Positions 54,339 to 61,946 of a stretch of 64,000 bases of DNA are shown one piece after another. The stretch's first letter is position 1. Every line of letters begins with the position of its first letter. The stretch lies in NCBI GenBank assembly GCA_963704505.1, contig OY969912.1, positions 310,001-374,000 on the forward strand, in the 5' to 3' direction. The notes below the pieces were generated by a model. The model was not told the DNA's origin, searched no databases, and worked only from the letters and a program-made list of their open reading frames with translations. The DNA is from VRUE01 sp963704505. Its GTDB lineage: Bacteria; Actinomycetota; Thermoleophilia; Solirubrobacterales; 70-9. A program made the position numbers and the translations under genes.

Positions 54339-54704
54339 TCATGGGACGATCAACTCGATCGCGATCGCGACCAGCAGCAGGGCGAAGAGCCCCGAGACCG
54401 CGCGCTGCGAGATCCGCTGCTGCAGGGCGGTGCCGAGGACCACACCGAGAACCGCCGGGACCGAGAGCCAGAGCCCGGTGCCGAGGTGGACATTGCCGTA
54501 GAGCGCACCCTGCGCGAGGGCCCCGAGCAACCCGATCAGGACGATCGCGGCGAGGCTGGTGCCGGTCGCGAGCCGCTCGCCGAAGCCGAACCAGAGGATC
54601 AGGAGCGGGACGATCACGGTTCCCCCGCCGACCCCGAAAAGCCCGCTGAAGGCGCCTGCCGCCGTGCCGATCGCCGCCAGCTTCAGAGTGCGGTCGGCAA
54701 CCAT
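54339..54704 (-). CDS. Half-size TauE/SafE permease, subunit 2
   Basis: Membrane protein of about 121 residues, four predicted helices, with the motif GAFSGLFGVGGGTVIVPLLI and YGNVHLGTGLWLSVPAVLGV. It aligns with the neighbouring 53909-54277 protein at every family motif, so the two are halves of the duplicated TauE/SafE fold encoded as separate genes. Start ATG 54704; TAGTAT lies 8 nt before it. Its start codon overlaps, in a shared CATG, an ATG reading the other way into the trehalose phosphatase gene. Confidence 0.85.
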   Translation of the reverse strand: MVADRTLKLAAIGTAAGAFSGLFGVGGGTVIVPLLILWFGFGERLATGTSLAAIVLIGLLGALAQGALYGNVHLGTGLWLSVPAVLGVVLGTALQQRISQRAVSGLFALLLVAIAIELIVP

Positions 54705-54723
54705 GTGGCGCGATACTAGATTC

Positions 54724-55506
54724 TTGGCTCCGCTCGACGCCCTCCGTGCCGACCCGCCGCGGGCGGCGATCCTCACCGACATCGACGGGACGCTGGCGCC
54801 GATCGTCGAGCGGCCCGACGAGGCCGCCGTCCCGGCCCGTGCCTCCCGGCTGCTCGAACGTCTGGGCGAGCACTTCGGCCTGGTCGGCTGTGTCTCCGGG
54901 CGTCGCGCGGTCGAAGCCCGACGCCTGGTCGGCGTCGACTCGATCGCCTACGCCGGCAACCACGGGCTCGAGCTGCTGCTGCCCGGCGACGAGGAGCCAC
55001 GCCTCGACGCCTCGCTCGAGGGCCGCGAGAGAAGCGCCGCGGAATTCGTCGCCGAGCTGGATCGAGACGAGCTCCGCCGCCTCGGGCTGAGAGGCGAGGA
55101 CAAGGGCCCGATCCAGGCGCTGCACTGGCGCGGCGCGGACGACGAGCGCGCCGCCGAGGCGCGAGCCCACGAGCTCGCCGCCGATGCCGGCCGCGCCGGG
55201 CTCGAGCCCCACTGGGGGCGCAAGGTGCTCGAGATTCGTCCGGTCGGCGGCGGCGGCAAGGGAGCTGCGGTTGCCGCCCTGCTCAGCGCGGACGGCTTCA
55301 CGCTCGCCACATACGCCGGCGATGACCGCACCGACCTCGACGCCTTCCGCCGCCTGCGCGAGCTGCGCGAGGACGGCGAGCTCGAGGCGGCGATCTGCGT
55401 CGGCGTCGCCTCGCCGGAGGCGCCGCCCGAGCTTGCCGAAGAGTCCGACCTGCGCGTCGACGGTCCCGACGGCTGGCTCGAGCTGCTCGAGACGCTGGAG
55501 GACTAG
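54724..55506 (+). CDS. otsB: Trehalose-6-phosphate phosphatase
   Basis: HAD-superfamily phosphatase of about 260 residues, hydrolysing trehalose-6-phosphate to trehalose. Motif I is TDIDGTLAP (nucleophile and acid Asp), motif II is in VGCVSGRRA, cap segment GNHGLELLLPGDE, then a lysine (GRKVLEIRPVG..KG) and motif IV GDDRTDLDAF. The start is uncertain: TTG 54724 gives a protein beginning close to the domain, and an ATG at 54703 adds seven residues (MWRDTRF). The start region is shared with the divergent TauE/SafE gene. No otsA in the window. Confidence 0.92.
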   Translation: MAPLDALRADPPRAAILTDIDGTLAPIVERPDEAAVPARASRLLERLGEHFGLVGCVSGRRAVEARRLVGVDSIAYAGNHGLELLLPGDEEPRLDASLEGRERSAAEFVAELDRDELRRLGLRGEDKGPIQALHWRGADDERAAEARAHELAADAGRAGLEPHWGRKVLEIRPVGGGGKGAAVAALLSADGFTLATYAGDDRTDLDAFRRLRELREDGELEAAICVGVASPEAPPELAEESDLRVDGPDGWLELLETLED

Positions 55507-55508
55507 CG

Positions 55509-56024
55509 GTGCCCTACACCGACCTGCTTCGGGTTTCGGTCTTCCTCACCGCCGGCGAGGCGACCGTGCTGGGAGCGATCGCCGCGCTCTCGGTGGCGCC
55601 CGATGCCGGCCTCTCGATCCTGATCGTCACCGCCGCATGGTGGTCGGTGGCGATGATCCTCGGCCTCTGGCTGGGTCGCCCCGACCGAGCGGCCGACGGC
55701 GTCCGCGAGGCCCTGGCGAACGCGCGCACGGCGACCAGCCTTCCGCCCGACACGCCGACCAGGATCGCCCTGATCCGCCTCTGGCCGATCGGCGTCACCG
55801 CCCTGGCCGCCGGGGTGCTCGGCATCTTCTTCCCCGGAGTCGCGATCGTCGGCGCCGGCTACGCGCTCCTGGTGTCCCTTGCCTGGCACTCCCACGAGGC
55901 CGCGGTCCTCGGCGTCGAGCACCGCGACGGGACGAAATTCTATGTAGTCCCCAACAGCGCCCTGAAGCCGGTCCAGCTCGTCCGGACCCCGGGGTTGATG
56001 ACGGATCCGACCACGCTCAGGTAA
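55509..56024 (+). CDS. Membrane protein of unknown function
   Basis: Protein of 171 residues starting GTG 55509, 2 bp after otsB and certainly co-transcribed. Three or four predicted helices: GEATVLGAIAALSVAP, ILIVTAAWWSVAMILGLWLG, VTALAAGVLGIFFPGVAIVG and ALLVSLAWHS. A soluble C-terminal part (HRDGTKFYVVPNSALKPVQL) follows. I do not recognise the family. The YVVPNS segment looks beta-rich. Its role may be linked to trehalose metabolism by position only. Confidence 0.75.
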   Translation: MPYTDLLRVSVFLTAGEATVLGAIAALSVAPDAGLSILIVTAAWWSVAMILGLWLGRPDRAADGVREALANARTATSLPPDTPTRIALIRLWPIGVTALAAGVLGIFFPGVAIVGAGYALLVSLAWHSHEAAVLGVEHRDGTKFYVVPNSALKPVQLVRTPGLMTDPTTLR

Positions 56025-56027
56025 CGG

Positions 56028-57752
56028 CTACTTGCGCAGCTTCTTGAACTCGGTCCAGCTGCGCGTGTTGGCGACCTCGTCCTTGGTCATCCAGGCGCGG
56101 CGGGCGGTGGCGACGCCGTACTGCATGTTGTCGAGCGTCTCGATCCTGTGGGCGTCGGTGTTGATGATGATCCGGGCGCCCGCTTCGAGGGCGAGGCGCG
56201 CGTGGCGCTCGGAGAGGTCGCGGCGGTTCGGGTTGGCGTTGATCTCGAGCATCGTCCCGGTACGGGCCGCGGCCTCGGCGATCGCCTCGACGTCGATGTC
56301 ATAGGGCTCCCGACGGCCGATCAGGCGTCCGCTCAGGTGGCCGATGCAATCGACATCGGGATTCTCGATCGCGGCGAGGACGCGCTTGGTCATCTCCTCC
56401 CCGCCGATCGCGAAGGAAGTGTGGACGCTGGCGACCACCCAGTCGAGGGCGGCGACCAGGTCATCGGGGTAGTCGAGTGAGCCGTCGAGCCCGATGTTGA
56501 TCTCCGAGCCGGAGAGCAGGCGGAAGCCGCGTTTGCCCTTGTTCCACGCCCGCACCTCCTCGATCCGCTCCCAGAGCCGCTCGGGGGTGACGTGGTCGCC
56601 GAAGCCGTGGCTGGCGGAGTGGTCGGTGATCGCGAAGTAGGCATAGCCGCGGGCGCGCGCCGCCTCGGCCATCTCCTCGAGCGTGTTGTGGCCGTCGGAG
56701 AGCGTCGTGTGCGAGTGCAGGTCGCCGCGGATGTCGTCGACGGCGACCAGCTCCGGCAGCTCGCCCTGGCGGGCTGCCTTCAACTCTCCCCTCCCCTCGC
56801 GCAGCTCGGGCTCGATGTAGGAGTAGCCGAGGCGCTCGTAGACCCGCTCCTCGGTCGCGCACAGCTCGGTCTCGCCCCCCTCGACCTCGGTGATGCCGTG
56901 CTCGGAGACCGAGAGGCCTTGGCCGACCGCGTCCTCGCGCAGCGCCACGTTGTGGTCCTTGGAGCCGGTGAAGTGCTGGAGCAGGTTGCCGAACGCCTGC
57001 GGCGCGACGATCCGCAGGTCGACGCCGATGCCGTTGTGGGTCTGGGCCCGGACGCCATTGGGGCCCGGGTTGCCCGCCGAGGCGATCAGCGAGTGGGAGA
57101 CCAGGTGCTCGGCGAGCGCGGTCGGCTCCTCGGCGGTCGCGATGATGTCGATGTCCTTGCAGGTCTCGGCCCAGCGCCGCACCGAGCCCGCAACCTCGAC
57201 CTGCCGTGCGGCCGGGTGCTCGCGCAGCGCCTGCGCCAGCGCCTCGGCCACCGGGCGCGCCTTGGAGAGCAGCACCCGCCCCCGCGAGAGGTCGTCGGGG
57301 TCCTTGAGGCCGGCGAGTCGGGCGAGGACGTTCTCCTCGACCTTCGGGCCGAGGCCTTTGAGCCCGCGGATGCGCTCGCCCTGGGCGGCCTCCTTGAGGT
57401 CCTCGAGGGAGACGACGCCGAGCTCTTCGAAGAGGCGGCGGGCGGTTTTGGCGCCCAGCCCCGGGACCCGGGTGACTTCGATCAGGCTGGGAGGGAACTT
57501 GGCTTTGAGCTTCTCGGCGGCCGGGATCTCACCGGTCCCGATCAGCGCGTCGATCTTTTCGGCGAGCGTCTTGCCGACCCCCGGGATCTCGGCGGCCCGC
57601 CCCTGAGCGGCGAGATCGGCGACCGAGACAGGGCTCTCGCGGATCGCCTGGGCGGCGCCCGAATAGGCAAGGACCCGGTATTTGACGGCGCCGTCCAGCT
57701 CGTTGAGGACGGCGAGCTCGTCGAATGCGTCGGCGATCTCCGCGTTGGTCAT
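56028..57752 (-). CDS. polX: DNA polymerase/3'-5' exonuclease PolX
   Basis: Repair polymerase of about 574 residues, normal length for bacterial PolX. N-terminal helix-hairpin-helix units (IPGVGKTLAEKIDALI, VPGLGAKTARRLFEEL, LKGLGPKVEENVLA), the family X polymerase core (VAGSVRRWAETCKDIDIIAT), and a C-terminal PHP phosphoesterase domain (GDLHSHTTLSDGHNTLEEMA, FAITDHSASHG, INTDAHR). ATG 57752 is chosen; TAAGTT lies 7 nt before it, another leaderless type. The frame continues to 58004 as a shadow of the glycosyltransferase gene. Convergent with the preceding membrane-protein gene. Confidence 0.95.
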   Translation of the reverse strand: MTNAEIADAFDELAVLNELDGAVKYRVLAYSGAAQAIRESPVSVADLAAQGRAAEIPGVGKTLAEKIDALIGTGEIPAAEKLKAKFPPSLIEVTRVPGLGAKTARRLFEELGVVSLEDLKEAAQGERIRGLKGLGPKVEENVLARLAGLKDPDDLSRGRVLLSKARPVAEALAQALREHPAARQVEVAGSVRRWAETCKDIDIIATAEEPTALAEHLVSHSLIASAGNPGPNGVRAQTHNGIGVDLRIVAPQAFGNLLQHFTGSKDHNVALREDAVGQGLSVSEHGITEVEGGETELCATEERVYERLGYSYIEPELREGRGELKAARQGELPELVAVDDIRGDLHSHTTLSDGHNTLEEMAEAARARGYAYFAITDHSASHGFGDHVTPERLWERIEEVRAWNKGKRGFRLLSGSEINIGLDGSLDYPDDLVAALDWVVASVHTSFAIGGEEMTKRVLAAIENPDVDCIGHLSGRLIGRREPYDIDVEAIAEAAARTGTMLEINANPNRRDLSERHARLALEAGARIIINTDAHRIETLDNMQYGVATARRAWMTKDEVANTRSWTEFKKLRK

Positions 57753-57804
57753 CGAGTGCAACTTAAGGCCTGGCGCAGCTTGCCTCACTACCATCGCGCA
57801 CCCG

Positions 57805-58548
57805 ATGGCCGAGCCCTGGCTGATCCTGCCGACCTTCAACGAGGCCGACAACATCGACCCCTTCGTCAGGGCGGTCCGCGAGAAGCTGCCCGCGGCGGCG
57901 CGGGTGCTGATCGTCGACGACAGCTCGCCCGACGGCACCGGCGAGATCGCCGAGCGGCTGGCGGCGGAGCTCGACCGCGTCTCGGTCCTCCACAGGCCGC
58001 GCAAGGAAGGCCTCGGTCCCGCCTACATCGCCGGCTTCCGCGAGGCCCTGGCGGGGGGCGCCACTCTGATCCTCGAGATGGACTCCGACTTCTCCCACGA
58101 ACCCGCCTACCTGCCCCGCCTGCTCGAGGCGATCGACCGAGCCGACCTCGTGATCGGCTCCCGCTACGTCGACGGCGGCGGTGTCGGCGACTGGGGCGTG
58201 GTGCGGAGGGCGATCAGCCGCGGCGGCAGCGCCTACGCCCGGATCGTCCTCGGGGTCGACGTCAAGGACCTGACCGGCGGCTTCAAATGCTTCCGCCGGG
58301 AGGTGCTCGAGGCGATCGACCTCGACAGCGTGCAGGCGCGCGGCTACGCCTTCCAGGTCGAGCTGACCTATCGCGCGCTCGAGCTCGGCTTCCGGGTGGT
58401 CGAGGTGCCGATCGTCTTCCGCGACCGGCGCGTCGGGGCGTCGAAGATGAGCCGGGCGATCGTCGCCGAGGCGATCTGGCGGGTCCCCCTGCTGCGTTTG
58501 CGTGGCCTTGGACGTGAATCTCCGGGCCCTTCCCGGGCCAGGCGATAG
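57805..58548 (+). CDS. Polyprenol-phosphate mannosyltransferase-like GT2
   Basis: Glycosyltransferase family 2 protein of 247 residues without the C-terminal membrane part. ILPTFNEADNID is the nucleotide-binding start, DDSSPDGTGEIAE and the metal-binding DSDFSHEP follow, and DLTGGFKCFRREVLEAIDLD with GYAFQVELTYRA is the typical acceptor region of dolichol/polyprenol-phosphate mannose synthases (Dpm1, Ppm1). It would make polyprenol-P-mannose for glycolipids or protein mannosylation. ATG 57805, 52 bp from the divergent PolX start. Probably monocistronic, though an intrinsic terminator is not obvious. Confidence 0.88.
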   Translation: MAEPWLILPTFNEADNIDPFVRAVREKLPAAARVLIVDDSSPDGTGEIAERLAAELDRVSVLHRPRKEGLGPAYIAGFREALAGGATLILEMDSDFSHEPAYLPRLLEAIDRADLVIGSRYVDGGGVGDWGVVRRAISRGGSAYARIVLGVDVKDLTGGFKCFRREVLEAIDLDSVQARGYAFQVELTYRALELGFRVVEVPIVFRDRRVGASKMSRAIVAEAIWRVPLLRLRGLGRESPGPSRARR

Positions 58549-58630
58549 GGTCTGAAAGGCGTTGAAACTAGGGCGCTATACTTTTTGAAGTATTGAGCGA
58601 CGAACCTCGACCTTCAGGAGAGCGATTCTT

Positions 58631-58957
58631 GTGACAGGCAAACTCGAAGATGTGACCGACGCCACCTTCAAGTCCGACGTTCTCGAGGCCGAGGGCCCCG
58701 TCCTCGTCGACTTCTGGGCCCCCTGGTGCGGCCCGTGCCGGGTCGTCCATCCGGTCCTCGAGGAGATCGACTCCGAGCGCGAGGACCTTCGGATCCTCAG
58801 CCTCAACGTCGACGAGAACCAGCAGACCGCCGCCGAGTACGAAGTCCTCTCGATTCCGACGATGCTCCTCTTCAAGGACGGGGCGATCGCGAAGAAAGTC
58901 GTCGGCGCGATGCCGAAGCGGCGCCTCGAGGCCGAGCTCGAGCCGGCCCTCGCCTAG
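58631..58957 (+). CDS. trxA: Thioredoxin
   Basis: Redox protein of 108 residues with the active site WCGPC (Cys33, Cys36) in FWAPWCGPCR, the cis-proline loop SIPTMLLFKDG, and the normal thioredoxin length. It reduces disulfides in the cytoplasm with NADPH through thioredoxin reductase (not in window). GTG start at 58631 with AGGAG 10 nt upstream. TATACT at 58577-58582 is a likely -10, giving a leader of about 40 nt. Followed 11 bp later by the tautomerase gene on the same strand. Confidence 0.97.
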   Translation: MTGKLEDVTDATFKSDVLEAEGPVLVDFWAPWCGPCRVVHPVLEEIDSEREDLRILSLNVDENQQTAAEYEVLSIPTMLLFKDGAIAKKVVGAMPKRRLEAELEPALA

Positions 58958-58968
58958 GGCCCGGGCGG

Positions 58969-59151
58969 ATGCCTTTCGTCCAGGTCCATTGGTACGAGGG
59001 CCGGACCCCCGAGCAGAAGGCGGAGATCGCCAAGCGGATCGAAGCGGCGCTGGTCGAGGTGGCCGGCGTCGCCCCCGATCACTGTTGGGTGAAGTTCTCC
59101 GACTCGGCCAAAACCGACTTCATCATCGGCGAGGCCCCGCCGTCTAGCTGA
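58969..59151 (+). CDS. Small tautomerase (4-oxalocrotonate tautomerase family)
   Basis: Protein of 60 residues beginning Met-Pro, which after Met removal exposes the catalytic Pro1 of the family (MPFVQVHWYEGRTPEQKAEI). The rest follows the fold: an N-terminal strand, a helix with AEIAKRIEAALVEVAG, then HCWVKFSD and a short C-terminal strand. It has the usual length. A longer frame in the same phase starts at 58726 inside trxA but is a shadow. It acts on keto-enol or dienoate substrates; the real one is unknown. Its last 8 bases overlap the convergent acyltransferase gene. Confidence 0.85.
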   Translation: MPFVQVHWYEGRTPEQKAEIAKRIEAALVEVAGVAPDHCWVKFSDSAKTDFIIGEAPPSS

Positions 59152-61195
59152 GGCCGGCGCGCTTCAGTTCGCGCCCGATCCCGGGCGCCAGGGTGCGGGC
59201 GAAGGTGGCGGTGAGGTGGCTTTTGTCCCTGTACACGAGGGCGTTGCCGATCACCGCGCGGCAGAGTTCCTGGGGGCAGATCTCCGGGTCGATGTCGATC
59301 AGCTTGGTGTCCGGTGCCTCCCGCGCCGCCCGGGCGTCGAATTCGAGGTCACGATCGTGAACGCGCGGGAAGGCGCACGACTCCAGGTGCTGGAGGTCTT
59401 CCGAGACGCAGCCGGGCACGTCGCTGGCGGAGGCGGGGGTGTCCTTGATCACGACCGTCCTCAGGCCGGCGTCGTGGATGCGGCGCAGGGTCGATAGGTA
59501 CCCGGCCTGCAGCGCCGCGGCGCCGGCTTCCCCACTCAGTTCTTCGCCTTCGGGGCCGTAGGGCGTGTAGACCGTGTCGCCGCTCATGATCACGGTCGCG
59601 GTCTTCGGGTTGCCCATTTCGATCCGCCGCAGGGACTCTTCGCGCCAGGCGTCGCATTGGGAGTACTCGCGGTCGGCGACCATGCTGCGGATCTTCACTT
59701 CACCAGGGGTGCATTCCGCCTTGGTCAGGGTGATCAACCGCCAGTGGTGGTGGTTCGCGAGCTCTTCGAGCGCGGGGAAATACTGCATCGCGTGGGAGTC
59801 GCCGAAGAGAATCACCGTGTGCTTCCCCTCGGGGTCGCCGTAGAGGCAGCGATTTGAGTTCGTGCCGTCGATGCCGACCAGACAGCCGTCGTAGTAGGCA
59901 CGGGAGCGGTCGGCGCTGGCGCGCAGCGGGTTGGGGCGGACGGCCTTGGCGCTCTGCTGAGGCTCGGGCTGTTCGGCAAGCGCGGCGGCTCCCTTGACCT
60001 GGGCCAGCGGCGCCGTCTGCAGCTGCGGCTGGGCGGCGGTCAGAAGGACGCCGGCACCGATCCCGATCGCCATGCAGGCGGCGCCGACCGCGAGGGCGCG
60101 GTTGGGGCGCAGGGCGAGCACCCGGGAGAGGCGGATCGGGTCCTCGACCCAGACGTGGGAGAGGACCGAGGGCACCCAGGACACGGCGACCACCGCAAGG
60201 CCGGCGGCGACCGAGAGCGGGCCCCAGATCGCCGCGGCGAAGATCAGCGCCGGCCAGTGCCAGAGGTACCAGGAGTAGGAGATGCGGCCGACGTGGCGGA
60301 CCGGGCGCAGCGAGAGGAGCCAAGCCGGCGCCCCGACGGCCTGGGCGTAGATCGAGGAGCCGGCGAAGATCAGGCAGGCGGTTCCGAGCGTCGGCAGCAG
60401 CGCGGCGACCCCGGGAAACGGGGTGGCGGCATTGAAGGCGATCGCCGAGTAGACGATCGCGGCCAGGCCCACCCAGCCGATCGCGGCCGCCAGCGCTCGA
60501 TGGACACGAACCGCGCCGAGCAGGGCGAGGGCCCCGCCGAGGGCGAGCTCCCAGCCGCGCCCGAAGGTCGAGAAGTAGGCCGCGGCCGGCTGCGCGTCGG
60601 TGAGGTGAATGCCGAGCGCGAGGGAGCCCAGCCCGACCAGCGCCAGGGCGCCCCACAGCGCCGGGCGGATCGAGTAGCCGCGGCGGCGCGAGAACCAGGT
60701 GACGCCGAGCAGCAGGGCGGGCCAGACGAGGTAGAACTGCTCCTCGATCGCCAGCGACCAGAGGTGAAGGACCGGGCTCGGTTCGGCGTCCTGGGCGAAG
60801 TAGTCGACCGACTGTGCGGCGAAGTGCCAGTTGGCGGTGTAGGTCGCCGAGCTGATGATGTCGCCGGCGACTTCGACGCATCGAACCGGGGAGAGGATCA
60901 GCAGCGAGGCGATGCCGACCGCGGCGAGCAGGACCGCCGAGAGCGGCAACAGGCGGCGGGCGCGGCGGGCGTAGAAGTTGCGGATCGAGATGCCGCCGGT
61001 GCGGTCGAGCTCGCCGAGCAGGAGCCGGGTGATGAGGAAGCCGGAGATGACGAAGAACACGTCGACGCCGACATAGCCGCCGGCGAGGAAGGGGACCCCG
61101 GCGTGGCAGAGGAGGACGGCGACGATCGCGATCGCACGCATGCCCTCGATGTCCGGGCGGAAGCCGCGCTCCTTTGAGGGCATTCTTGAGTCCAT
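59144..61195 (-). CDS. OafA-type acyltransferase with SGNH domain
   Basis: Membrane O-acyltransferase of 683 residues. The N-terminal acyltransferase-3 part has ten or so helices and the motifs FRPDIEGMRAIAIVAVLLCH and YVGVDVFFVISGFLITRLLL. The C-terminal part is an extracytoplasmic SGNH domain with ILFGDSHAMQYFPAL (Ser) and YRDKSHLTATF (Asp-x-x-His near the end). Such proteins acetylate wall polymers or exopolysaccharides, carrying acetyl from inside and delivering it outside. ATG 61195 or 61183 both fit. Its 3' end overlaps the tautomerase gene. Confidence 0.92.
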   Translation of the reverse strand: MDSRMPSKERGFRPDIEGMRAIAIVAVLLCHAGVPFLAGGYVGVDVFFVISGFLITRLLLGELDRTGGISIRNFYARRARRLLPLSAVLLAAVGIASLLILSPVRCVEVAGDIISSATYTANWHFAAQSVDYFAQDAEPSPVLHLWSLAIEEQFYLVWPALLLGVTWFSRRRGYSIRPALWGALALVGLGSLALGIHLTDAQPAAAYFSTFGRGWELALGGALALLGAVRVHRALAAAIGWVGLAAIVYSAIAFNAATPFPGVAALLPTLGTACLIFAGSSIYAQAVGAPAWLLSLRPVRHVGRISYSWYLWHWPALIFAAAIWGPLSVAAGLAVVAVSWVPSVLSHVWVEDPIRLSRVLALRPNRALAVGAACMAIGIGAGVLLTAAQPQLQTAPLAQVKGAAALAEQPEPQQSAKAVRPNPLRASADRSRAYYDGCLVGIDGTNSNRCLYGDPEGKHTVILFGDSHAMQYFPALEELANHHHWRLITLTKAECTPGEVKIRSMVADREYSQCDAWREESLRRIEMGNPKTATVIMSGDTVYTPYGPEGEELSGEAGAAALQAGYLSTLRRIHDAGLRTVVIKDTPASASDVPGCVSEDLQHLESCAFPRVHDRDLEFDARAAREAPDTKLIDIDPEICPQELCRAVIGNALVYRDKSHLTATFARTLAPGIGRELKRAGLS

Positions 61196-61245
61196 CGGTC
61201 AACTTTAGAGAATACCCGCTTGCGCGGGGAGTCTGCGAGGCCCTT

Positions 61246-61911
61246 TCAGTGGGTCAGCCGGGCGAGCCACCGGAAGGCCCGGACGAGGATCCTGGGCCTG
61301 GTGCGCTCCGTGTGGTGCCCACCTGGAACTACCCATAGGTGGACACGCTTGAACTTTTCAGAGTAGACCCTGTTCATCGCCGGAGGGACGACCCGGTCTT
61401 CGCGACCCTGGACGACCAGCAGGAAATTCTTCGCGGGACGGCGCAGCGGCGAGAGGTCCCGGCGCTGTTCGGTCGTGAGCCCGATCTGCGCGTAGTAGTC
61501 GGGGCCGTAGACGCCGAGCGGCCATTCCCAGCTGAGCAGATCGGAGATCGGTGCCTTGGCGACGGCCGCGGTGACCAGGCCTTCGCCGGAGAGCAGGGCG
61601 GCGAGGGTGCCGCCCGCCGAGGTGCCGTAGGCGTAGACCGCGGAGCCGAACCTGGCGCGCAGGCGCAGCGCTTCGGCGCGGGCGGCCTCCAGCGCGGCCG
61701 GCATGTCGCCGAGCGGATATTCGAGGTAGTGGGGTTCGAAGCCGGCCTCCCTGGCACGCGCTTCGGTGAGCGGCTGGAAGGTCGGGTCCTCATAGAGGAA
61801 GGAGCCGCCGTGAATCAGCAGCAGCTGCGGCGTCACCGACCCGGCGCCGCCGAGGCCGCCGGGTGCCGCGGCCTGGGCCGAGGCGGGCGCGAGCAGCGCC
61901 AGGGCCAGCAA
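61246..61911 (-). CDS. Secreted alpha/beta hydrolase (esterase-like)
   Basis: Exported hydrolase of about 221 residues: hydrophobic N-terminus (LALALLAPASAQA), oxyanion loop LIHGGSFL, nucleophile in YGTSAGG, Asp in GREDRVVPP and His in PGGHHTER, so the triad is complete. Length is short for a lipase and fits a small esterase or peptidase of the BD-FAE type. The first available start is TTG 61911, directly at the hydrophobic segment. The frame remains open further upstream into the end of ileS (stop 61947), so the true start may overlap it and add a positively charged stretch. Confidence 0.82.
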   Translation of the reverse strand: MLALALLAPASAQAAAPGGLGGAGSVTPQLLLIHGGSFLYEDPTFQPLTEARAREAGFEPHYLEYPLGDMPAALEAARAEALRLRARFGSAVYAYGTSAGGTLAALLSGEGLVTAAVAKAPISDLLSWEWPLGVYGPDYYAQIGLTTEQRRDLSPLRRPAKNFLLVVQGREDRVVPPAMNRVYSEKFKRVHLWVVPGGHHTERTRPRILVRAFRWLARLTH

Positions 61912-61946
61912 CGCAAGTGCCGGCCAGGAGCGCGGGGCGGCGGGAG

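Noticed and set aside
53909..54704. A single TauE/SafE gene broken by a frameshift
   Set aside because: Each half has its own start, the family motif and a stop at the natural domain end, with 61 bp between. No single base change would join them properly.
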